DNA of 31,486 bases from a virus: positions 1 to 31,486 of the IMG/VR virus record IMGVR_UViG_3300046514_000934; one strand, written 5' to 3'. Within the stretch, counting starts at the first letter, position 1. Every line of letters starts with the position of its first letter. Under the pieces are notes generated by a model, which was not told the DNA's origin, did no database searches, and was given only the letters and a program-made list of their open reading frames with translations. The position numbers and the translations under genes were made by a program. Shown piece by piece: positions 14,148 through 20,742 of the stretch.

Positions 14148-15751
14148 TGCTTGAACCGAGCGGTCGTCACCTCCACCTCCTTCGCGCCACCGGCCAGCCG
14201 CGCAACGACATCATCGACGGCCGGACGCACCTCATCGTCCCGTGCGTCGCCCTCATGGAGGCCGTCATCCACGCGGTGAACAGCGACATCCCCGAGATGG
14301 TGCCGCTCGACACGCTGAAGGCGGCGGCGAAGAGCTGGGACGGCAAGCCGGTCCTGCTGGGCCATCCCATCCAGGACGGCAGGCAGATCCCCGCGGCGAC
14401 GGCGGGCGTCTTCGCCAAGCACGGCCTCGGGACGATCCGCAACCCGCGCGTCAGCGGGACGAAGCTGCTGATGGACGCGTGCCTGGACCCGAAGCTGGTG
14501 GAGAAGGTCGGCGGCTTGGCGTTCCTGAAGAGCATTCAGGACGGCACCGACCACATCGAGGTCAGCGTCGGGGCGTACGTCCACGCGGAGGACGGCGAGG
14601 GCGAGTTCGGCGGCAAGCAGTACAAGGCTACGTGGCGCGGGACGACCGGCGACCACCTGGCGCTGCTGCCGGGCAAGCGCGGCGCCTGCAGCGTCGAGGC
14701 CGGGTGCGGCACGCACCGCGCGGCGCAACGGTTTGTGGCGGCAGAGGAGTTTCGCATGGCGACAGATGAAGAAATGGCGACACTGGCCCAAGCTTCCGGC
14801 ATGATGGAGTGCCCCACCTGCGATGGTGAAGGAACATTCAAGGGCAACCCGTGTCCCACCTGCGACGGCGAGGGCGAGATTCCGATGAGCGAGAATCCGC
14901 GCATGAACCGCGACATCAGCCAGAAGATGCGCGACGAGATGAGCGGCTCGGACTTCGCCGGCAAGGGCGACTCGTTCCCGATCAAGGTGCCTGGCGACGT
15001 GCAGGCTGCCGCGCGGTCCATCGGCAGGGCGGGCGCGGACAACTACTCGACGGATCAGCTGAAGGCCAACATCATCAAGATCGCCCGTCGCAAGGGCCCG
15101 TCGTTCGTCGCGCAGCTGCCGGAGGCGTGGCAGAAGGACCTGAAGGCGGCCGAGGAGTTGGTCGGACTCCTCGGCAAGCGGAACTCCGCCAAGGACGTCG
15201 AGATCATCCAGAACGTGCACGACCACGCTGTCAGCCTCGGCGCTCGCTGCGACATGCAGAACATGAAGATGGCCGAGGCCAAGCCCGTCTACCTCTCGGC
15301 GAGCCTCATCGAGGACTCGCTCAACGAGCGGATGGACGACGTGCGTGAAGCCGTGCAGGCCGCGTATCCTGCGAACGTCGGGCAGATGGCCGCAAGCATG
15401 CCAGCGCCTTCCTATACCTACGTCGTGGCCGTCTACGACGACCACGTGATCATCAACACGGACGGCACGCTGTACTCCGTCGATTATACAGTCGGCAAGG
15501 ACGGCGAGGTCGTACTCAGCGACAAGCAGACGGAGGTCAAGCAAGCGTACGTGGCCGCGAGCGCCGTGGAAGACAAGCCGACGACCATCGTCCTCGAAGG
15601 CGGCAAGTGGACGATCAAGAGCAAGGACCAACTGCGGCGCCTCGGCAGCCACGACACGAAGCAAGAAGCGGAAGAACACGAGCAAGCCATCGCGCGAAGC
15701 CTCGCGCGACTACGGGCCGAGCCACCGACGTGCTCGTGCCAGAAACACTAA
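14147..15751 (+). CDS. Prohead protease (DUF2213-like) fused to zinc finger and C-terminal regions
   Basis: A 534-residue protein. Residues 1-200 match DUF2213 prohead proteases: PVLLGHP at 68-74 and HIEVSVGAY at 136-144, giving His73 and Ser140 as candidate catalytic residues, then GDHLALLP. The protease cleaves scaffold and capsid protein during maturation. Residues 222-243 hold two CPTCDGEG motifs, a DnaJ-type zinc-binding pair. Residues of about 250-320 (MRDEMSGSDFAGKGDSFPI) resemble a DUF6582-like helical domain. The rest is charged and may act as an internal scaffold. GAGGAG sits six bases before ATG 14147. An internal ATG at 14885 could in principle give a separate C-terminal product, as in some phages; this is untested. 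Confidence 0.85.
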   Translation: MLEPSGRHLHLLRATGQPRNDIIDGRTHLIVPCVALMEAVIHAVNSDIPEMVPLDTLKAAAKSWDGKPVLLGHPIQDGRQIPAATAGVFAKHGLGTIRNPRVSGTKLLMDACLDPKLVEKVGGLAFLKSIQDGTDHIEVSVGAYVHAEDGEGEFGGKQYKATWRGTTGDHLALLPGKRGACSVEAGCGTHRAAQRFVAAEEFRMATDEEMATLAQASGMMECPTCDGEGTFKGNPCPTCDGEGEIPMSENPRMNRDISQKMRDEMSGSDFAGKGDSFPIKVPGDVQAAARSIGRAGADNYSTDQLKANIIKIARRKGPSFVAQLPEAWQKDLKAAEELVGLLGKRNSAKDVEIIQNVHDHAVSLGARCDMQNMKMAEAKPVYLSASLIEDSLNERMDDVREAVQAAYPANVGQMAASMPAPSYTYVVAVYDDHVIINTDGTLYSVDYTVGKDGEVVLSDKQTEVKQAYVAASAVEDKPTTIVLEGGKWTIKSKDQLRRLGSHDTKQEAEEHEQAIARSLARLRAEPPTCSCQKH

Positions 15752-15775
15752 GTTCACAGTAAAGGAGACAGAGCT

Positions 15776-16354
15776 ATGGCCACCCCAGACAAGACGGCTC
15801 GTGCAGAACTCATCGCGGCGCTGGTGACGGATCGGTTCAGCGGCTTCAAGGACGGCGACGAGCCGTTGCTCGAGGCCTGCTCGGACTCGCGGCTCGAGGA
15901 CTTCCGCACGGCGTCGGAAGCCCGCAAGGCGGAGGTCGGGTCGCACGCGCGGCTCGAGACCGAGCACCGCAACGTGTCGGCGCGGCTGAAGGTCGCCGAG
16001 GACCGCATCAAGGCCGGCGAGCAGACGCTGAGCGAGGAAGAGTTCATCGAGCGCGCGCCCGAGAACATCAAGCTCGTCCTTCAGGAGCACAAGGCGGCGG
16101 AAGACGCGTTCCGTGCGTCGATGATCTCGCAGCTGAAGGACTGCGGCGCGAACACCGAAGAAGAACTCAAGGCGAAGTCCACGGCGGACCTCAAGACGCT
16201 GTCGGCCTACGCGAGGATCGAGGTCCCGAACTTCAGCGGCAAAGGCGTCGCCGTCGAGCGCAGCGCCGAGGGCAAGACGAGCTACGCGCCGCCGAATTCG
16301 TACGCGGCGGGACTCAAGGCGTTGAAAGAGAAGAACCAGAAGGCGGCTCACTAA
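15776..16354 (+). CDS. Scaffold-like charged helical protein
   Basis: A 192-residue protein with a strong ribosome site (AAAGGAG) upstream. It is rich in Glu, Lys and Ala with a probable coiled coil at about 45-110 (EARKAEVG, LKVAEDRIKAGEQTLSEEEF). The C-terminus is a flexible, Pro/Ser-containing tail ending in ALKEKNQKAAH. It lies between protease and capsid genes, the usual place for a scaffolding protein, so that role is inferred. A decoration or minor head protein is the alternative. Confidence 0.65.
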   Translation: MATPDKTARAELIAALVTDRFSGFKDGDEPLLEACSDSRLEDFRTASEARKAEVGSHARLETEHRNVSARLKVAEDRIKAGEQTLSEEEFIERAPENIKLVLQEHKAAEDAFRASMISQLKDCGANTEEELKAKSTADLKTLSAYARIEVPNFSGKGVAVERSAEGKTSYAPPNSYAAGLKALKEKNQKAAH

Positions 16355-16357
16355 ACC

Positions 16358-16371
16358 GACGGGTGACCGTC
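16358..16371 (+). promoter_or_regulatory. GTGA-tetraloop hairpin before decoration gene
   Basis: GACGG-GTGA-CCGTC folds a 5-bp stem with a GNRA-type loop and touches the ribosome site CAAGGAG. The same type of hairpin stands before the capsid gene (16835). It may protect or tune the highly expressed structural messages. Confidence 0.45.
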
Positions 16372-16384
16372 AAGGAGTAGCAGC

Positions 16385-16834
16385 ATGTCAATCACGAGAC
16401 TCGATCCAAACGTCATCTTTCTTGGAGGGGACCGCACGCAGATCAACGACGTCGCGTGCTCCATCGCCATCACGCCTGGGATGCTCGTCGAGCGGTTCAA
16501 CAACGCGGGCATCACGCGCTGGAGGCCCGCCACGACCAACGGGCTGGCCGGCCCGGCCGCCGTTGCAACGGATCACGCGATGGCCAACAAGGGCGTCAAC
16601 GACGTCTACAACATCAACGACCTGGTGGAGGTCTCGATCCTCCACAAGGGCGCGACGGCGTGGATGTTCCTGGCGTCCGGTTCCGGCAACGTCGTGTACG
16701 GGGACTTCCTCGGAGACAACGGCTCGTCCACGGCGGGGACGTTGAAGCTGTCGCCGACCGTGCCGCGGTTCGTCGCGCTCGAAGCGAAGAGCAACATCAA
16801 TACGTTGACGAGAATCCGCGTCGAGGCCATCTAA
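16385..16834 (+). CDS. Putative head decoration protein
   Basis: A 149-residue beta-rich protein immediately before the major capsid gene, with ribosome site AAGGAG upstream. The pattern DRTQINDVACSIAITPGMLV, a middle DLVEVSILHKGATAWMFLASG and YGDFLGDNG resembles small capsid-cementing proteins of the DUF2190 or lambda gpD type that sit on the capsid surface. Position and size support this. No specific family is proven by eye. Confidence 0.65.
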   Translation: MSITRLDPNVIFLGGDRTQINDVACSIAITPGMLVERFNNAGITRWRPATTNGLAGPAAVATDHAMANKGVNDVYNINDLVEVSILHKGATAWMFLASGSGNVVYGDFLGDNGSSTAGTLKLSPTVPRFVALEAKSNINTLTRIRVEAI

Positions 16835-16848
16835 GAGGCGTGAGCCTC
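16835..16848 (+). promoter_or_regulatory. GTGA-tetraloop hairpin before capsid gene
   Basis: GAGGC-GTGA-GCCTC forms a 5-bp stem with the GNRA-type loop, starting right after the previous stop and followed four bases later by the ribosome site AAGGAG (16852-16857). It has the same geometry as the hairpin at 16358, with different stem bases. Confidence 0.5.
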
Positions 16849-16863
16849 GATAAGGAGAATGCG

Positions 16864-17994
16864 ATGTCAAAGGAAATGAGATACCTGACGGAGCTTGACG
16901 CGAGCGGCAATTTCGGGAGGAAGAACAACCCGCTCGCTGGCGTCATCATGAAGGCGCTGCAGGAGTCTGGCGGATGGGACATCGAAGCCATGCGCCGGCC
17001 AGGGTTTCGACTGATGGAACAGGCGGCGGGCGAGATGGGAGCATTCCGCACCCTGGCTCCGTTGCAGGACAAGGCGCAGGTCGCCATCGACAACGCGGTC
17101 GTAGAAGTCGGGCTGCAGCGCCTGACGTTCGCGGCCGACATCATGGCGGCGGGCCTGACCTACCCGTTGACGGACCCACTCAGCATCGCGCAGCTGGAGT
17201 GGAGCTCGATCAACAAGATCGGTGCAGCGCAGAGGACGATGTCGCCTTCGGCACGCGGTGAGAACAAGATGCCGAACGTCATCCCCAACCGCTTGCCGAT
17301 CTACCTCACGACGGACCAGTTCGAGATCGACATCCGCACGCTGAAGACGTCTCAGCGCGTCGGCACGCCGCTCGATACCACCATCGTGAAGCAGTGCACG
17401 CGGGCCGTGAACGAAGCCATCGAGGACGCGGCCATCAACGGCGCGACGACCCTGGACGGCCAGAACCTGGTCGACTCGGGGTACACGGCGCCGGGACTGC
17501 TCAACGCGCCGAACGCGGCCACGCAGACCCTGACGGCGGCGGCCTGGACGTCGGTCCCGGTCGGCTCGACGGTGTTCAGCGAGGTGATGTCGATGATCAC
17601 CAAGCTGCAGGCGAACAAGAAGTTCGGACCGTACCGCCTCTACGTCGGCACGCAGATCGGCAACGCGATGGCCAACGACTACAACGCGACGAACAACGCG
17701 CAGGGCCTGACGATCGGTCAGCGCCTCCTGCAGATTGACTCGTTGGAGGCCATCCGGGTGGCGGACCTGATGCCAGCGGGCAACGGCGCGGTGCCGTCCA
17801 TCGGCAACAAGGTTGCGCTCGTGCAGATGACGCACGACGTGATCGACATGGTCGTCGGCCAGCCGCCGACGGTCATTCCGTGGACCTCGCTGGACGGCTT
17901 CACGATTCACAACCTCGTGATGGCCATCATGATCCCTCGGGTCCGTTCGGACCAGACGGGTCAGAGCGGGATCTGCATCGGGACGACGGCGTAA
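16864..17994 (+). CDS. Major capsid protein (HK97 fold, encapsulin-like)
   Basis: A 376-residue protein with the best ribosome site of the head module (AAGGAG six bases from the ATG). The pattern TLKTSQRVGTPLDTTIVKQ followed by RAVNEAIEDAAINGA at about 160-195 resembles the spine helix and P domain of encapsulin/linocin-type HK97 shells. The C-terminus (MVVGQPPTVIPW, FTIHNLVMAIMIPRVRSDQTG) fits the closing beta strands and reporter end of these proteins. It forms the icosahedral shell. Neighbouring protease and decoration genes agree. The HK97 capsid role is confident; the encapsulin-like subtype is my reading and less sure. Confidence 0.85.
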   Translation: MSKEMRYLTELDASGNFGRKNNPLAGVIMKALQESGGWDIEAMRRPGFRLMEQAAGEMGAFRTLAPLQDKAQVAIDNAVVEVGLQRLTFAADIMAAGLTYPLTDPLSIAQLEWSSINKIGAAQRTMSPSARGENKMPNVIPNRLPIYLTTDQFEIDIRTLKTSQRVGTPLDTTIVKQCTRAVNEAIEDAAINGATTLDGQNLVDSGYTAPGLLNAPNAATQTLTAAAWTSVPVGSTVFSEVMSMITKLQANKKFGPYRLYVGTQIGNAMANDYNATNNAQGLTIGQRLLQIDSLEAIRVADLMPAGNGAVPSIGNKVALVQMTHDVIDMVVGQPPTVIPWTSLDGFTIHNLVMAIMIPRVRSDQTGQSGICIGTTA

Positions 17995-18008
17995 TTGTTG
18001 ACCTGAGT

Positions 18009-18034
18009 CGCGCCATGTGACATCCCGTGGCGCG
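18009..18034 (+). promoter_or_regulatory. Hairpin CGCGCCA/TGGCGCG after capsid gene
   Basis: A perfect 7-bp inverted repeat with a 12-base loop between the capsid stop and the methyltransferase start. No T tract follows, so it is not a standard terminator; it might slow RNA decay from the 3' side or reduce readthrough into the sugar-modification genes. Confidence 0.4.
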
Positions 18035-18050
18035 GCCTTCCAAAGGACGT

Positions 18051-18632
18051 ATGAACACAGTCGAGCGGCGCGAGCAGGAACTCTATGGGGCTGTCTGGGA
18101 GTCTATCGACGCATACGACAACAACTCGCCGGGCGTGGCCTACAACAAGATATTTCGAGAGATCGTGCAGGGATCTGGTTCTGTACTGGACGCGGGCTGT
18201 GGCGCCGGGCGAGCCGGGCTGCTGTTGCAAGACTTTGGCTATCGCGTCCAGTGGTGCGACTTCGTGTCCGAAGGACTCAACGCGAGGGTGCCGCTGAAGT
18301 CATTCACGAAGGTCGCCCTGTGGAGCGACCTCCAGCGGCAGATTGGGTTCGTCGACTACGTCTACTGCTGCGACGTGCTGGAGCACATTCCCACCGAGCT
18401 GACGATGCTGGCCCTGTATCAGATGATGCGCATCGCGCGGCGCGGCCTGTTTCTGACCGTCTCGACGGTGCCGGACAACTTCGGGCAGTGGGTCGGCGAG
18501 CCACTGCACAAGACGGTGCAGCCGTTCACGTGGTGGCGAGACCGGCTGCGGATGCTGGGCACGACGGTCGAGGCGCGCGACATGCTCATTTCAGCCCTCT
18601 TCTACGTGGAGCCTTTGCATGCTGAACGCTAA
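18051..18632 (+). CDS. Class I SAM-dependent methyltransferase
   Basis: A 193-residue enzyme. SAM motif I is VLDAGCGAG at about 45-53, followed by the acidic strand end WCDFV. Motif II/IV is YCCDVLEHIP, and a later strand is LFLTVSTVP. These are typical of Methyltransf_11/23-type small-molecule, sugar or protein methylases. Start ATG 18051 has AAAGGA just before it; GTG 18027 is also in frame. It overlaps the DUF115-type gene by 14 bases, so both likely act together. Substrate unknown; it may methylate a sugar or lipid-linked intermediate. Confidence 0.8.
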   Translation: MNTVERREQELYGAVWESIDAYDNNSPGVAYNKIFREIVQGSGSVLDAGCGAGRAGLLLQDFGYRVQWCDFVSEGLNARVPLKSFTKVALWSDLQRQIGFVDYVYCCDVLEHIPTELTMLALYQMMRIARRGLFLTVSTVPDNFGQWVGEPLHKTVQPFTWWRDRLRMLGTTVEARDMLISALFYVEPLHAER

Positions 18633-19515
18633 GGATACGGTCGACGTCGAGGCGCTTCAGGTGCTAGACTACGCGAATCCCGTCGTCGAGCACGCGATGA
18701 AGCACGGCACGGTGAACGTGACGGACGAGGTCATCCTCGCGAACGTTCGGTCATCGATCCGGCGGGGCTATCCGCAGTTGCGGCCCTTTCCACCACAACC
18801 GGACGTCGTCTGTATCGTCGGCTCCGGGCCGTCGCTGAACGCGACGCTTCCAGAGTTGACGGAACTCTATTTTCAGGGGGCGAAGATCGTCACGCTCAAC
18901 GGGGCGTACCACTGGTGCATCGAGCACAACCTTCGGCCGTCGACGCAGATCGTGCTCGACGCGCGGGCGTCGAACGCGCGGTTCCTCAATCCGCCGATCC
19001 CGCGTTGCCGGTATGCGATCGCGTCGCAGTGCGCGCCCGAGGTATGGGACGCCGTCGAGGGACGTGACGACGTATGGATCTTTCACGCGGCCAGCGCGGT
19101 CGAGAACCCAGCGACGTCGCTGCTGGACGAGTTCTACGCCGGACAGTGGTTTGGAGTTGGGGGAGGTGTGACCGTCGCGACGCGCGCACTCTACCTCTTG
19201 TCGATGTGCGGGTGGCGGCGGTTTCATCTGTTTGGCATCGACTCCTGTTGGACCGGCGGCGAGCACCACGCGTTCGCGCAGCCGGAAAACCAAAAGGACC
19301 AGCGGTTCACGATTGTCGTCGACGATCCCGCGGTGCCGGGGTCCGCGAAGAAGTTCACGCTGTCTCCGTGGCACCTCAAGCAGGTGGAGGACTTTCTCGC
19401 CATCATGCGCGTCAGCGGCGATCATTTTCTCTTGTCCATTCACGGGGAGGGCATCCTCGCATACCTGATGACGATTGGCGCAGGTGCCAATTTGACGATT
19501 ACCGAGCAGGCGTAA
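18619..19515 (+). CDS. DUF115/MptE-like protein (possible glycosyltransferase)
   Basis: A 298-residue protein with the DUF115 core: VVCIVGSGPSLNATLPEL at 63-80, then AKIVTLNGAYHWCIEHNLRP and TQIVLDAR. Later it has WFGVGGGVTVATRALYLL and FHLFGIDSCW, both also typical of the family. Members include flagellin sialic-acid-type transferases (Maf proteins) and the archaeal MptE pterin enzyme; phage copies are of untested function. Overlap with the methyltransferase suggests one pathway, such as adding a modified nucleotide-activated sugar to a protein or glycan. Its final function is uncertain. Confidence 0.75.
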   Translation: MLNAKDTVDVEALQVLDYANPVVEHAMKHGTVNVTDEVILANVRSSIRRGYPQLRPFPPQPDVVCIVGSGPSLNATLPELTELYFQGAKIVTLNGAYHWCIEHNLRPSTQIVLDARASNARFLNPPIPRCRYAIASQCAPEVWDAVEGRDDVWIFHAASAVENPATSLLDEFYAGQWFGVGGGVTVATRALYLLSMCGWRRFHLFGIDSCWTGGEHHAFAQPENQKDQRFTIVVDDPAVPGSAKKFTLSPWHLKQVEDFLAIMRVSGDHFLLSIHGEGILAYLMTIGAGANLTITEQA

Positions 19516-19527
19516 AGGAGATTCATT

Positions 19528-19977
19528 ATGGCAGCACAGGCATGGCACCTCTACAACCTCGCCAAGAAGAAAATTGGCAACGCGACGCTCAACCTCTCGC
19601 TCACGGTGTTCCGCATTACGTTGCACCAGAGCGCGAGCAACTTCGCGACGCTGACGCTGGGCACGTACGTGTCGCTGACGTCGGAAGTTGGCTCAGGCAA
19701 CGGCTATAGCTCGTCGGGCAAGGCGCTGACGACCGAGGCCTGGACGGTGGGCGCGAACGCCAGCGCGTACAAGTTCGACGCCGACGACCCGCTGTGGACG
19801 GCGACGGGCGGCACGATCCCGAACATCAAGGGCGCGGTCATCTGGTTGTCGGCCGCCGCGACGGCGAACCGCCACTTGGTCTGCCGCGCGTCGTTGACCT
19901 CCACGCAGTTCACGCTGGGCATCGGCAATACGCTGACGCTTCAGATGAACTCGGGTGGCATCTTCACGATGTCGTAG
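19528..19977 (+). CDS. Gp80-like phage structural protein, copy 3
   Basis: A 149-residue beta-rich protein with a strong AAAGGAG ribosome site. It follows the outline of the other two copies: a short helical N-terminus (LYNLAKKKIGN), a strand with VFRITLHQSASNF, YSSSGKALTTEAWTV, and a WLSAAATANRHLVCRA core, ending in LTLQMNSGGIFTMS. Here the copy stands alone after the DUF115 gene and opens the second surface-protein block. Family membership is by pattern; the role is probably a virion surface component. Confidence 0.65.
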   Translation: MAAQAWHLYNLAKKKIGNATLNLSLTVFRITLHQSASNFATLTLGTYVSLTSEVGSGNGYSSSGKALTTEAWTVGANASAYKFDADDPLWTATGGTIPNIKGAVIWLSAAATANRHLVCRASLTSTQFTLGIGNTLTLQMNSGGIFTMS

Positions 19978-19981
19978 GGCT

Positions 19982-20110
19982 ATGACATACGCATGTCGCT
20001 ATTGTTGGAGAGTATTCGGCGGCCCGAATACAAGGCGTGCATGCGAGATGGAGCATGATCGGTGGCGTCGGTTCATGCACATATGGTCCAAAGCCATCGG
20101 ACGTTTATGA
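19982..20110 (+). CDS. 42-residue zinc-finger-like protein
   Basis: A short gene: ATG at 19982, stop TGA at 20108, which overlaps the next gene's ATG (20107) as ATGA. The product has C5-x2-C8 and C21-x3-H25 with basic residues between (RVFGGPNTRR), a layout like a single small zinc finger. The ATGA junction is the main support, because the upstream ribosome site is weak. Function unknown; it could bind nucleic acid or be a regulator or packaging aid. Confidence 0.5.
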   Translation: MTYACRYCWRVFGGPNTRRACEMEHDRWRRFMHIWSKAIGRL

Positions 20111-20376
20111 GTAGCATCATCATTCCGGGACCCTCACTTCTGTACGTGAAGTGGGGGTGCCGGCGCTGCGGACATCGGGACGGCATCGCGCGGACGACCG
20201 TGCCGCTCGTCGACGGGATGACGGAGCAGTCGGCCATCGTGCAGCAACTGCTCGTCGCGCTGCGCAAGAGGCTCGTGCGGAAGCACATGCGCGTCAGTGG
20301 GTGCATCGCGACGATGGACGACTTCATCCTCGAATCGACCGTGCCGAACGGCAAGCTGCTGGCGAAGAAGGTGTAG
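20107..20376 (+). CDS. Small protein with C-x2-C motif
   Basis: An 89-residue protein starting at ATG 20107 by ATGA overlap with the short zinc-finger gene. GTG 20062 is also in frame but would overlap that gene by 49 bases. It contains CRRCGH at about 18-23, a possible half zinc site that could be completed by Cys60 or by pairing. The middle is basic and helical (LLVALRKRLVRKHMRV). The next gene starts directly after its stop. Not recognised; function unknown. Confidence 0.6.
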   Translation: MSSIIIPGPSLLYVKWGCRRCGHRDGIARTTVPLVDGMTEQSAIVQQLLVALRKRLVRKHMRVSGCIATMDDFILESTVPNGKLLAKKV

Positions 20377-20742
20377 ATGTCCTATACGTTGCACGTCAGG
20401 CTCATCGACAAACAGAATCAGCTGCTCGGCTGGACGCAGGTGTCCGCGCGGGCGCGTGGCGACGGGCAGCTGTGGACAGACGAGCCTGTGCTGGCGGCCG
20501 TCGAGGTCGCTGGCATGCTTGATGTCATCTCGGTGCACTGGGTCGACGTGAACGTCGAGATACGAGCGGGCGTGCCAGAACCGGTGCACTTGGCGCCGGG
20601 TAAGATTTTCCTCATCTTCGAAGCGGGGCCAATCTTTCGCGTCGGCCCACAGGCTGGCGGGCTGCCGCCGATCGTCTTGAATACACCGGTGCGCGTCTCG
20701 CTGCCGTTGGGCGGCGCGACGCTGAGCGGGGTGCCGCTATGA
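20377..20742 (+). CDS. Beta-rich protein with one LPLGxATLxG repeat at its end
   Basis: A 121-residue protein, mostly beta in character (YTLHVRLIDKQNQLLGW, DVISVHWVDVNVEIRAG). Its last residues, VSLPLGGATLSGVPL, look like a single copy of the repeat that builds the 889-residue protein further on. Start ATG follows the previous stop without a gap, and the end overlaps the next gene by four bases (ATGA). Not a known family; perhaps an adaptor or cap for the repeat fibre. Confidence 0.55.
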   Translation: MSYTLHVRLIDKQNQLLGWTQVSARARGDGQLWTDEPVLAAVEVAGMLDVISVHWVDVNVEIRAGVPEPVHLAPGKIFLIFEAGPIFRVGPQAGGLPPIVLNTPVRVSLPLGGATLSGVPL

